Assembly: GCF_033568475.1 (NCBI RefSeq) | Contig: NC_133123.1 | Location: 56,613,522 to 56,677,521, forward strand | Source of the DNA: Henckelia pumila | Taxonomy: Eukaryota > Streptophyta > Magnoliopsida > Lamiales > Gesneriaceae | Length of the DNA stretch: 64,000 nucleotides | Direction: 5' to 3' | Shown: piece by piece, positions 11,694 to 23,000 of the stretch | How the letters are laid out: every line of letters begins with the position of its first letter | Numbering within the stretch: position 1 is the stretch's first letter | Notes under the pieces: model-generated | The model's input: only the letters and a program-made list of their open reading frames with translations | Database searches by the model: none | What the model was told of the DNA's origin: nothing | Position numbers and translations under genes: made by a program

Positions 11694-14313
11694 TCAGTCC
11701 AGATTTGCAATGACAGCGTCCACAACTTCTTGGGTCGTACTGTCTCCACCAAGATCTTTTGTCCTGTACTTACCTTCTGATATAACACGCTTCACCGCAG
11801 TCTCTAACCGATCAGCAAATGAAGGAAACTGTAGGTGTCTCAGCAACATAGCTGATGAAAGAAGCAGAGCCACTGGATTTGCCTTCTTTTGCTCGGCTAA
11901 TTTCTCATTTCCCACATTTCCTGCTGAAGCACCTTGCTCAAAGACCGCATGATCAGCCCCCACATTCCCTGAAAATCATTAGACCTAGATCCGTGACTAA
12001 AGAAAATCTGCAAGATGCAGCACCCATGTCCCCAACCAAGGATTTTTTTTTTTTTTTTTTTTTTTTTTGAGATATCCCCAAGCAAGTTAATGACATCAAC
12101 TGTAGGCATGAAGGCGAATGAAAAGCACCACCATGTTTTTAATTTCAGAAAATGTGATTTGCTCAGTGAAGAAACCACCACCATTTAAATTGTAACTCGA
12201 AATAGGGCAATTCATAATCTTCCAGTTTTGAAGAGGGAAATAACCAACTTACCGCCAGGCATGACACCGGTACCTCCAGCTATACCAGCAGCCGTATTTG
12301 CAACAAGATTCCCATACAGATTAGGAGTCACCTACAAAATGTATATTTGCTAGTCGAAAAGCTATGAAACCAAAACAGGGACCATAAAGATAACCAGATT
12401 AAGGGGTGACCATAAGCTCTATGTCATTCATCACGTCTATTATGCATAGCATCTGTCAACACAAAAATTGGCCCTTTTAGTTGAACTCAAAGGCTACAGC
12501 ATATGATATGGTCAAAACATGTTTTGTTCGTGTTTGCATTCACCACCACCAGGACCTTATTCCATTTACAACGTGATAGAATAGTAGCACATTTTATATT
12601 TTAAAATTAAAATTCCAAATCAAGTTTCGATTATTTGATAGCTCAACCAAAACAACCATGAATCATGATATGCTTGCAATTCAAGGTCCCATTCCATAAA
12701 GAAGACCAAAATAAAACTTTTCACATAGTGATTTATACCAACAATCAATCACAAATCAATGAGCTATTCCTGAAGTCCACTTTTTCTATAAAAGTATACT
12801 TTAGCATTTACGCAGAAGTGCTACAAGGGAATGCACTTGTGTACATCCAACAAACATCTTTCTATACTAGGTACATCATGATATTACAACTTGTTGACAA
12901 AATGGAGAAATTAAAACTCTCATCAGTTAGTTCTATACACGAAAATATAAAGAAAAGGATCAGAAGAAAAGGATAAAAATGCAAGCATCACACGAGAAAA
13001 AAAAGGCATAGTCAAATAGGTAGCATAAGAACGATATGCGTGCAAACGAAAACACATATATTGTCACTTACCATGACATCAAATTGCTCTGGTTTAGAAA
13101 CAAGCTGCATGGAGCAATTATCCACTATCATCTCAGCGTATTGTATACTAGGGTAATCGCTAGCAACTTCACGGCAGGATTCTAGAAAAAGACCATCCGC
13201 AAGTTTCATTATGTTTGCTTTATGCACAGCGGTCACTTTCTTCCTGTTGTTGAGATAGGCATACTCAAAGGCGTATTTTGCTATTCGTTCTGAGCAGAAC
13301 TTTGTGATCACCTAGCAATTTGACTAAATGAGAAACAGGGGGAAGAAGAGAGAATCTCCAGAGAAAATCTAAGAAAAATTGTACTCGAAACATGCACACC
13401 TGTAGCTGTTATTGTGCTAGATTAGAATCAAATGTTGACTTTCATTTCTTCATGTTTTAGTATCAATCTAAAGGATTCCTTCTAATTCCATTCTGTTTGG
13501 AGATTAGAAGACTACAAGAGATCTCCACTGAACAAGAAACTCAATGCACGTACATATCGAGTACTTGTATTTCTTAGTTCAGGACATATTCACAAGAAGG
13601 TTAGGATTTGGAATAAAGGACTTCGATACATTTTCTTTGAAGATCAATTCTTCCTCTTCACATGTTAAATGGCAGACAAAAACTGTAAAGCATAAAGTGC
13701 GAGCAATCCATGTTCAAAACAGAAAAGACCAATCTGTGACCGGACAATTTGCAACTACTTGATGCAACAGATGCACAAACATGAACATAAAAATGAATCT
13801 CAATATCACCTTAAGGCTTTCTACAACTCCAGGAACAACCTCATGCTCGAGCCCCGAGTACTCTCCCTCCGTATTCTCCCGGATCACGACAATATCTACA
13901 TTCTCATGACGCGTAGGCAGTCCCTTGAGATTAAAGCAGTGAACGAGGGAAGCGTAGAGATCGAGTTCCTTCCTCAAGATGACATTGAGAGAATTTACAC
14001 CCCCGCCAACAGGAGTTTTCAGCCCTCCCTTGAGACACACCTTGTTCTTCTTGATCGAATCGATCACCTCGGGAGGGACAGTCTTCATGTCCCCGTGTAT
14101 GTCATATTTCTCAAAGTAGACGGGGGCGTGCATGGCCTCCATAACCTGCTCCACCGCGCCGGTGACGAGGGGCCCAACTCCGTCGCCGGGAATGAGGGTG
14201 ACGGCGCGTGGCGACCCATCTCCGGGTCGGGGCATATACGTAACGGATCGGGTGTGGGACCCAAATCTAGATGAAAGATGGTGCTTTAGAATGGGCAAGA
14301 CTCTCCGTGACAT
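11694..14313 (-). CDS. IDH1: NAD-dependent isocitrate dehydrogenase, regulatory subunit, mitochondrial
   Basis: Four exons: 14313-13810, 13311-13072, 12331-12253 and 11968-11694. All are GT-AG and join in phase to give 365 residues (Arabidopsis IDH1 is about 367). The protein starts [20 protein letters not shown], a basic, Ser-rich presequence typical of mitochondrial import, followed by [20 protein letters not shown]. Family motifs include [54 protein letters not shown] and [17 protein letters not shown]. At the substrate loop it has LYASLVHC where catalytic subunits have an LRPC-type sequence, so a key arginine is absent; this indicates the regulatory rather than the catalytic subunit. The enzyme oxidises isocitrate to 2-oxoglutarate with NAD in the TCA cycle as a hetero-oligomer. 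The choice between IDH1 and its close paralogue IDH2 is based on overall resemblance. Confidence 0.93.
12043..12068. repeat. 26-base T homopolymer in IDH1 intron 3
   Basis: An uninterrupted T run on the plus strand (A run in the gene's sense direction) between exons 3 and 4. Its length in the assembly may be unreliable. No retrotransposon body was recognised next to it. Confidence 0.85.
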
Positions 14314-14333
14314 AATTCGAGGCTTCGGGTAAC

Positions 14334-16434
14334 TGCTTCTGCTTCTGTTTATGGAAATGGAGCTATCTGGCTATGGCGATGCTGCGTTCTGTTTCTGTTT
14401 CAGCTAAATCCATCAATGTCTGTGCACAGAGAAGAGAAGAGAAGAAGGGAATTGGAAACGATGACTTCGTCGTAATTGGGCCAATCGTTGACTTATATTT
14501 GGGCTTAATACTAGATGGGTTCAATAGAAAAAACAATCATAGGTGAGCAAATGTGTGGGCCTGGACTCCGAGTCCGGTCCAATTTGGCAAGGTGATTAAG
14601 CTTTTTTAATTTGGCTTCTGATATCAATTATTGGGCGTGCATGTGGCATTATCTACAGGTGTCTTTTTAATATTTTATATCATTGGATGCTTTTTTACTT
14701 TTTGAATAATCTATAACTAATTGCAAATGGTGGCCACCCCCTAGGATTTCTTTTCTTTTATATGTGGTTCGAGTGGAAACGCGTAACATGGTGGGAGAGT
14801 GGTGGAATCGCGGGAATTTTATATAATTACTTTTTTTGAATAGTAAAAAATAATATTTTTGATATACAAATTAATATTTTTTTATATATCAGATTAGATG
14901 AGATATCTATCTCGTGAAATTAAATTATGAGATCGGAATTTTTATAAACATTTATTTGTTAGGCACCGTTCTGTTCACCATATTACTAATATACGTATAA
15001 CTCATCTCATCTCATTTCACGTTCTTATCATCATATTATTTATTCATATATTAACTATTTATTTTACATCAATCAAATCATTAATTATTTATATCACATC
15101 AATCAAATCATTGAACTCAAATTACTATATTACCTCTTATAAATAATATAATTTATTTTATTTATTATTAAAAGAACAAAATAGTCATTTAACATTTTTA
15201 TATAAAATTTAATCAATCAAATCAAATAAATCATAATCTATCAATCAAATCCAATATTATTTTAACTATCATTTATTATTTATTTTTTATTACATTATAT
15301 TATTTATCTATATATTACTTATACCATACCTCAAACCAAACTGTGCATTAGTGTACAGAAAGAAGGAACCAAGAAATACCACAACCAATAATTAAATTCC
15401 TTCCAAGTACAAAACTGATGTAGTCTGAGTCAGACAATGAGTTCTTTCCAAACAAAAAAATTATTCAAAAAAGCAAATAGCATCCCATGTAACATGCTGC
15501 ATTATATGTTTCTTGGCCTTGACGTATATATGTATTTGTATATATCTATTATTGTAAATCGTCCTGATAAGTACTACGAAAAACTTACTTCACATTTATG
15601 ATTTTAAATGAAATTTTGTTACAATTAAAGATACCTTGGCACACACATTTATTGTGTCTGTGCTCTGATCATTTGGCATTAGTGTACTATGTGTAGCAGC
15701 TAAGACATGGGTCCTCATTTTCTCCATTTTATTCACTTTACAATCCAAATAATTGACGCCGGTAATAGTAGCTAGTGGGTTTTGTGACATTGTCTATTAC
15801 GAGTATTCATAAGACGTGTCGATCAGATGCATATTCATAAGAAAAAACTAATGTTTTTAACATTAATATTTTCTGATGAGTAAAAGATCAATCTCACAAA
15901 ACTTAACCCCGTTAGATTTAACATTATCTTGCCAAATTGACGATGTAACAGATGATGTGCCATTAATATTGGAACAACTTTAATCTAGCGGTTAAATGAT
16001 GCAGAAAGAAAAGAAGGGTCCACGCATAGATTTTCTTGTCCATGAAAATCTAAAGAAAAGAGGATAAAAGAAATCAGAAGAAACGAGAAAATGAATAAAT
16101 AGTGGGCTTCCCTTGCCCTGGTCCGCTGCCGTGCATGCATGTGAAGACGCGTCGAATATGTCCATACCGAAACCGCGTGGCCCAGCCGCTTTCATTTCAC
16201 CACCTCATGCACATTAGCCCACCAAAAATCCAAGTACACTCTGCCCGAATTCTTTATCCTTAAATTCCGTTAACACCCAGCGAAAGAATAGGAAACAACC
16301 CACAGTTAAAAAAAAAGTGAGCAGATTAAAGAAAAGATCATGGCTTTTTTAGAATCTAGAAGTTGAGTGGCATTCCCTTGGCTCCAACCACCACATATAT
16401 TGGAGTTGGTTTTGCAGTGATCTGCCATACTTAG
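14334..16434. other. Intergenic spacer between divergent IDH1 and PUB genes
   Basis: Non-coding apart from a Tourist-like MITE at 14962-15347. The left ~150 bases are the IDH1 5' flank and the right ~250 bases the PUB 5' flank. Small open frames at 15596-15790 and 15992-16195 (minus) show no recognisable domain and are not called. Confidence 0.5.
14962..15347. mobile_element. Tourist/PIF-Harbinger-like MITE
   Basis: A 386-bp AT-rich element flanked by TTA on both sides (14959-14961 and 15348-15350). The left end reads GGCACCGTTCTGTTCACC and the reverse complement of the right end reads TGCACAGTTTGGTTTGAGG, giving imperfect inverted repeats sharing GCACNGTTNNGTT. There is no coding capacity. 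Confidence 0.6.
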
Positions 16435-18796
16435 ATGGAATTCGAAGGGAGTGGGCTTGAAGATAAGGGCATCGGTGTATTGGGTTGTTCGAGGGGGGAG
16501 GGGAATCTGGTGAAGCAAATGGTACAGATGATTGAGAATGTGGGATCGTTTGGGGGTTTCAGAAAAACACAGAGGAAGGAGTGTTTAAACTTGGTGAGGA
16601 GGCTGAGGCTTCTGATCCCTCTTTTGGAAGAGCTCGATTCCGATGAGGCATTGTGTTATTTGGATGGTTTGAATAAAGCATTGTTGGCTGCTAAGAAATT
16701 GCTCAAGACTTGTATCACTGGGAGCAAGATTTTTCTTGTTAGAATCCTCTTAGACTCTCTGCTCCTGATCATCATAATCTTTGGATTACACTAATTGCCC
16801 CTTGTGATAATAATTAGTTTTGTTTTCTTGATTTGATCCAATAATCTTTGGATTACACTAATTGCCCCTTGTGATAATAATTAGTTTTGTTTTCTTGATT
16901 TGATCCAATATCAGGCCATGGAGAGTGAGGCAGTCTTGAGCAGATTTCATGGTGTTTATGATAAGATATCCCATGCACTGACTGATATGCCTTATGAGAA
17001 TCTTGGGATCTCCGATGAAGTCAGAGAACAAGTAACTTAATTCTACTTTGCTTCATGGTGATTTGGTATTGTTTGGTTGAATGAAGTTATTTTTAGCTTG
17101 TTATGTTGATGTATTTTCAGAAATCTGAGGTATCATGTCTTATCATTACTTGATTTGGTGGGTTTTTCCGCCAGGTTGAGCTGATGCATATGCAACTGAA
17201 ACGAGCTAAAAGGAGGGCAGAAACTCAAGATATTGAGCTTGCAATGGACTTGATGATTGTATTTTCAAGAAATGAAGACGACCGGAACGCAGATGGTGCG
17301 GTAATAGAGAGGCTAGCCAAGAAGTTGGAGTTGCATACTGCAGAAGATCTCAAGGCCGAAACCACGGCTGTGAGAAAACTTGTCAAGGCCAAAGGGTCAC
17401 TTCATTCAGAGAACTTCCAACAGGTAGTGGATTTGCTGCAAAAAATTAAGCAAACAGCTGGAGTTGATGAAGACAAGTGTGTTCTTGATGGACCTCTGGC
17501 GATAAGACGTTTAGAGAAGTGTAAATCTTTGCTGATCCCTCATGAATTCCTCTGCCCGATCAGTCTCGAGATTATGGCAGATCCTGTTATCATTGCAACT
17601 GGCCAGGTGATTCCTAAGCTATATTCATCACCCACCATGAAATGTGGAGTGTTGGTGTTTATGTATGTAATCATTTGCTTCCCTTGTTTTCTCAGACTTA
17701 TGAGCGGGAAAGCATTCGGAAGTGGTTGAGTTCAGGACACAGAACATGCCCGAAAACGGGACAGAAGTTGAATTACTTGACACTGGCTCCTAATCTAGCC
17801 CTCCGCAATCTTATCCTCCAATGGTGCGAAAAGAACAGCTACGACCTCCCCAAGACAGAGGTATGCGATGAACCGGACATAGCCTCTTCGCCACTTGCCG
17901 AGGAAATCTCTTCCTTGGTCCAAAACTTGTATTCCCCGCAGGCTAACGTGCAGCGGGACGCTGTTTTCAGGATTCGTGTCCTGTCCAAAGAGAGTCCCGA
18001 CAGTAGAATCTTGTTTGCAAACAGTGGAGGCATCCCTCCCTTGATCTCACTCCTATCATCGTCATCTTACGCAGATGATTCCGCGACCCAACAGCACATT
18101 GTCACTGCTCTATTGAACTTGTCACTGGATGAGTCAAACAAGAGGCTCATAGCTAGAGAAGGAGCCATTCCTGCTATAGTTAGAGTTCTGATGTGTGGAA
18201 CACAAGAGGCTAAAGAAAACTCGGCCGCAGCCTTGTTCAGTTTATCGGTTCTTGATGAGAACAAAGTTGTTGTGGGATGCTCGAATGGGATCCCACCTCT
18301 CGTCGATCTCTTGAGAAGTGGGACAAACAGAGGGAAGAAGGATGCAGCCACCGCGCTTTTTAGCCTGGTGCTCGACCAGTCGAACCGAACAAGAGCCATA
18401 AAGGCTGGAATAATCCCACCATTGCTTCATATACTTGAGGATAAGAGCTTGGACATGGTGGACGAATCTCTCTCCATTCTGTTGCTCATCGCATCTCATC
18501 CGGAAGGACGGAACGGGATCGGGAAGCTACCGTTTATCCGAACTCTGGTCGAAATAGTCAGACATGGGACACCTAAGAACAAAGAATGTGCTGCAGCTGT
18601 GATACTAGAGCTAGGTTCGAATAGTTCATCGTGTTTGCTAGGAGCATTGCAGTATGGGGTGTACGAGCATTTGCTAGAGATGACCAGATGTGGCACCAAC
18701 CGAGCTCGACGAAAGGCGCATTCGCTGTTGCATCTCATAAGCAAGAACGAACACATACCCTTTGTTCCAATACCAAAACCAAAACTTTATGTATGA
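16435..18796 (+). CDS. Plant U-box / ARM-repeat E3 ubiquitin ligase (PUB13/14/15-type)
   Basis: Four exons: 16435-16737, 16915-17031, 17175-17606 and 17696-18796, all GT-AG and phase 0, giving 650 residues, the usual length for this class. Residues about 20-220 form the plant-specific UND helical domain ([21 protein letters not shown] then AMESEAV across the exon 1/2 border). The U-box spans about 262-335, with [25 protein letters not shown] and CPKTGQKL. Exon 4 encodes tandem ARM repeats (about 370-630), for example [24 protein letters not shown] and [12 protein letters not shown]. The U-box recruits a ubiquitin-charged E2 and the ARM repeats bind substrates or receptor kinases. PUB13 is known for immune-receptor turnover, but whether this is the PUB13, PUB14 or PUB15 orthologue is uncertain; the N-terminus looks most PUB15-like. 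No break was seen. Confidence 0.93.
16774..16907. repeat. Perfect or near-perfect 67-bp tandem duplication in PUB intron 1
   Basis: Two consecutive copies starting ATAATCTTTGGATTACAC at 16774 and 16841 fill most of the first intron and stop just before the acceptor. The copies look identical, indicating a recent duplication. Confidence 0.92.
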
Positions 18797-19665
18797 TTAA
18801 TTCTTTATCAAAATTCACTGTTTTATGGATTATATATATGATATGATGATACCATGTACTATTGATATGGTGGTTTGGTATCTTCATAATTGAAGGCAAA
18901 GGACTACACACTCACCTTTGTATCATGCCATTAAATACCAGAGTGAGAATATTTTGTGTCCCTTGATTTTGGCTGGAAGAATTTAACATGCCTCTAAAGT
19001 CAAGTTGTAGGATCCCGCATGGTAAATATACCATTTTTAGCATTTTCCATGTAAAAATAATACATTTTTATTTTATAAAATAAAATTTGGTTTTATAAGT
19101 TGAAATAATCATAATGACAAATCCAAATAAAATATTTAAAATTCAAGAAATCGGATGATGTTGATTGTAGATAAGCCGGTTTACAAACCACTATGGATAA
19201 AGGATTGAATATCACTGGAGATAATTTTGGGAAGAGTTTAAGATAAAACAAAATTTTAAAATCGTTAAGTACTAGAAAAAAAATATGGGACGAAACATAT
19301 TTTAAATCGTATGTATCCAATCAATTAAAAGTGGCAGATGATATCTAGGACGGAATGTGCATCACAAATTGTTGGAGCAAAAAGTAAACAAAACATGTGT
19401 AAATTCTTTTCGTTGTCTTGTGCATAATTGTATGGTTGTGTGTTTCACACCAAGATTCTTTCCCTCCTGACTCCTACAAACCTAAATTCTCCTTAAAAAA
19501 AAAGGAAAAAAAATCGAAATTAAAAGAAAATGAATTATCAATTTGCATTTAATATGAATAAAATAACAACAATAATAACAATAACAATAATCCCTTCAAA
19601 GGTTACATGTATGTATTTTTGAAATGGATACGTGGTTTGTACGTTGTTTATCGAAAAAAAAAATA

Positions 19666-19667
19666 AC

Positions 19668-19714
<47 letters not shown>
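19666..19714. repeat. (AAT)n microsatellite
   Basis: About sixteen consecutive AAT/TAA units upstream of DSK2. They create artificial poly-Ile and poly-Leu frames on both strands. Confidence 0.95.
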
Positions 19715-19716
<2 letters not shown>

Positions 19717-19870
19717 GATTCAAAATATCGCCTTATCGCTGTTTTAGGAAATGACGCTTTTACCCTCCACACCACGCAAACGCAACAACTTCCAGGAATA
19801 TTCCGACCGAAGGTCAACCAAACTAACCTTCTTCTCTCTACTCTGATCAAATTCACCTCTGCGGTATGCG

Positions 19871-19872
<2 letters not shown>

Positions 19873-19907
<35 letters not shown>
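19873..19907. repeat. (CT)n microsatellite in the DSK2 5' region
   Basis: About seventeen CT dinucleotides followed by TGTATATATATATG, probably in the leader or a leader intron. Pyrimidine (CT) tracts are common near plant transcription starts. Confidence 0.95.
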
Positions 19908-19911
<4 letters not shown>

Positions 19912-20078
19912 ATATATATGTTTGTATATGTATGGATAATATATATGATTCAGGTTGATTAATTTGATCTCCAATCGCAATCTGATTTGCTAAAATTGAA
20001 GTTGTTGCTATCAATTTAACATCTCGCATTTTAGGGTTTTTAATTAGGGATCGAGCTTGTTGATAAAAAAAAAACCCA

Positions 20079-23000
20079 ATGGGTACAGAGGGAGAGACAG
20101 GCGTCGGTGTCGTGGTAGGGGACGAGGTGAATATCAGCATCCGATGCTCCAACGGCTCTAAGTTTTCGGTGCGAGCGTCTCTGCAATCCACGGTGGGGGA
20201 GTTCAAAGGTCTTTTGGGGCAGAATTGCGATGTCCCCGCTGAACAGCAACGGTTGATTTACAAAGGTCGGATCTTGAAGGACGACCAAACCCTCCTCAGC
20301 TATGGTATGCTATTTCCTAAACTGCTACCTTTTTATTTGGTGTTGAAGCTTCCTGTTTTTTTTTTTTTTGGCTGTAAACGAATTTTGATGTTGTGTGGCC
20401 ATGTGGTTTGTACCTCGTTTCGCTAATTATCGAAATCATTGTTTTTCGAGAATTTCATTTGTTTAATGCTTGTTAAGTTTTGGTGTTTTGAGGGTTTAGG
20501 TTGCGGGGGTTCGCGTGCGCTTGGATTAATTATCCTTTGTCGGTTGATACGCCTGCATGCATTGGGATTGATGACTAGATTGCTGACATTAGTTTTTTGC
20601 GATTGTTTGCATATTCAGCTGAATAAATAGATGTGTGAATATGATTTCAAATTAGTCGTTCCTGTTATCCCTGCAGTTTAGGTTGGAATAAATGATGAAC
20701 TTGCCCCAAGCACAAACTTGATGACAGGAATATTTAACAAAATGACCTTTGTTTGACAAATGAATTTGAAATCTAACTTTCTCAATTTTTAACCTTTGTT
20801 TGGTCTTTGAACGAATGAGATTAATATGTGCTTAACGAATTCATGATGCATGCTAAGAGATGTATTCAGTTACTGGAATCACATTGGGGTGGTCAAATTA
20901 GGGCATTTTAGTTGACAATTGGTATAGCATTGCCGGAAAATGGTAATTATTTTGTGTCACCTTTCCCATGATGGTTGAGTTGAACCATTTGATTTTCAAT
21001 TTCGTGTATTGTTCATTGAAGTTTTTCAAGATGTACATAACTGCTCACTTGTAATAGCTACCTATAGAGATCCTCATTAAAAAAGTGTAAGAGCTTTGTT
21101 GGCTGAAAGACAAAGGAGATGTTCCTTATATTGAAATTTGGAAGCAATATGCTTGTTTGGTGTATGTCCTCACTTTTCTCCTTGTTAATGACAAAAAAAA
21201 AAAGAAAAAGAAAAAGGGGAAACTAAAAACTTTTGCCTTCCTCGAATTTTTTTGGCTAAAATCTTTAAGCCACATATCATTTTACTTGTCAATAATGATA
21301 TATATTGCTCAATCCTTTTTCCTTTACTGTTTTTCATGCAAAATCATATTTAATTCATCGAGTTGTGTAATGTATATCTGTATTCCGACGAAATTATATC
21401 TTTTCCAATCACCTCATTTATCTCTTGTTGTCCTAAAAAATTGAGTTGAACAAGGTTTGTTCAACCAAGCACTGTCAAAGTGTTTCCCTCTCATATTGCC
21501 AATTATTTTTTATTAATATTTATGCTGCTAATATTTGTCCTTGCATGTAGCATAAAGGGTTCATTCTTTTCTTAAATAGGTTTGCAGGCAGATCACACTG
21601 TCCATATGGTTCGTGGTTCTGCACCCGCTGCATCACCGCCCTCTGCTGTTCCTCCCAGTGCTGCCCCCAATAATGGGGGTGCTGGGCTTACTGATGGCGG
21701 TGCTTCATTGTTTCCTGGGCTTGGTTTAGGGACAATTGGTGGCACGGGGGCATCTGGATTATTTGGAAGTGGGCTTCCTGAGTTTGAACGATTGCAGGAA
21801 CAGCTAACTTCGAACCCTAACATGATGAGGGAGATGATGAACACCCCTGTGATCCAAAGCCTAATGAACAACCCTGACGTTATGCGCAACTTAATAATGA
21901 GTAACCCTCAAATGCGTGAGATCATGGACCGGAATCCTGAACTTTCTCACATTCTTAATGATCCCAGTATCCTTAGGCAAACACTTGAAGCTGCACGGAA
22001 TCCGGAATTAATGCGTGAGATGATGCGGAACACTGACAGGGCCATGAGTAATATTGAATCTTCTCCCGAGGGATTTAATATGCTCAGGCGCATGTACGAA
22101 AATGTCCAAGAACCCTTATTAAATGCAACAACAATGGGTGGTGGCACTGGAACTGACGTGGCATCAAATCCATTTGCTGCTCTATTGAGGAATCAAGGTG
22201 CTACGCAAAACCGAGTGGGTTCTGATTCTTCAGCCACTGGTCCAGAAATGACCACAGGAACCACAATTCCAAACAGCAACCCACTTCCCAACCCATGGGG
22301 TAATTCTGGTGAGATACGAATCGATTAAATCTTAAAAGCTTATGCTTGCAATTTTACTTCATCTTGTAAAATTCTCGACTTTAATCTCATTGGTGGAAAG
22401 TTATATATAGGTAATAGCAACACTTGTTTCCAATTCTACAAGTTGATACTCTCTTTACTGTTTTTGTTTAACTGCTGTGCTCTTTATCTATTTCTCGAGT
22501 TTTAGTTAGCTTTTCATGTTCATTTTCTTAAGTTTCCTGTTACTGATAATCTGATTTGGAAAATGTGACGTCTCCGTGTCTCTCCTTTCCCTATTTGATG
22601 CAATTGTCTGTTTTCTGATCTAGTTGAAGCAGCGATCATCCTGCACCTCATGTCGTATCCTCAGATTGTGGTTTGTGTATTCATTTAGTTTTGGTTATGT
22701 TTTTTCTGTCTCTTATTTCTCCGAGCATTACACCCTTCTCCAGTTGAAGAAGGGAAGCTTATAGAGCCTTCCTACTTGGTTGTGTAGGAACTGTTCAATA
22801 AACATAGTAGATTCTTATTTTGGTCCAATAGATTCTTTCCCCTCTTTAGTTTGCACGATGTTTCTTTCTCTGCTTTTAAAGAGCTCTCTAACTGAGCTTC
22901 CAATGCAATATTTTAGGCATTTCCCAGTCAAATAATGCCAATCCAACTGGTGATGCGAGACCACCCTCTGCTGCTGGGGTAAGGGGGCTTGGCATACCTG

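Larger units (their letters stand above)
18797..20078. other. Intergenic spacer and DSK2 5' region
   Basis: No gene was seen. It contains an (AAT)n tract at about 19666-19714 and a (CT)n tract at about 19873-19907. A plausible 5'-UTR intron of DSK2 runs from GCG/GTATGCG near 19861 to TTTTAG near 20034, with the CT tract just inside it; this is inferred from splice-like sequences only. Confidence 0.45.

Noticed and set aside
13759..14332. Long plus-strand frames over IDH1 exon 1
   Set aside because: Antisense shadows of a clearly coding exon on the minus strand.
15596..16195. Two minus-strand frames of about 65 codons upstream of the PUB gene
   Set aside because: No domain, no splice context and composition like non-coding sequence.
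18067..18756. Minus-strand frames within PUB exon 4
   Set aside because: Antisense shadows; the plus strand carries the ARM repeats.
19538..19980. Open frames with long poly-Ile, poly-Leu or Arg-Glu runs on both strands
   Set aside because: They are translations of the (AAT)n and (CT)n microsatellites upstream of DSK2.
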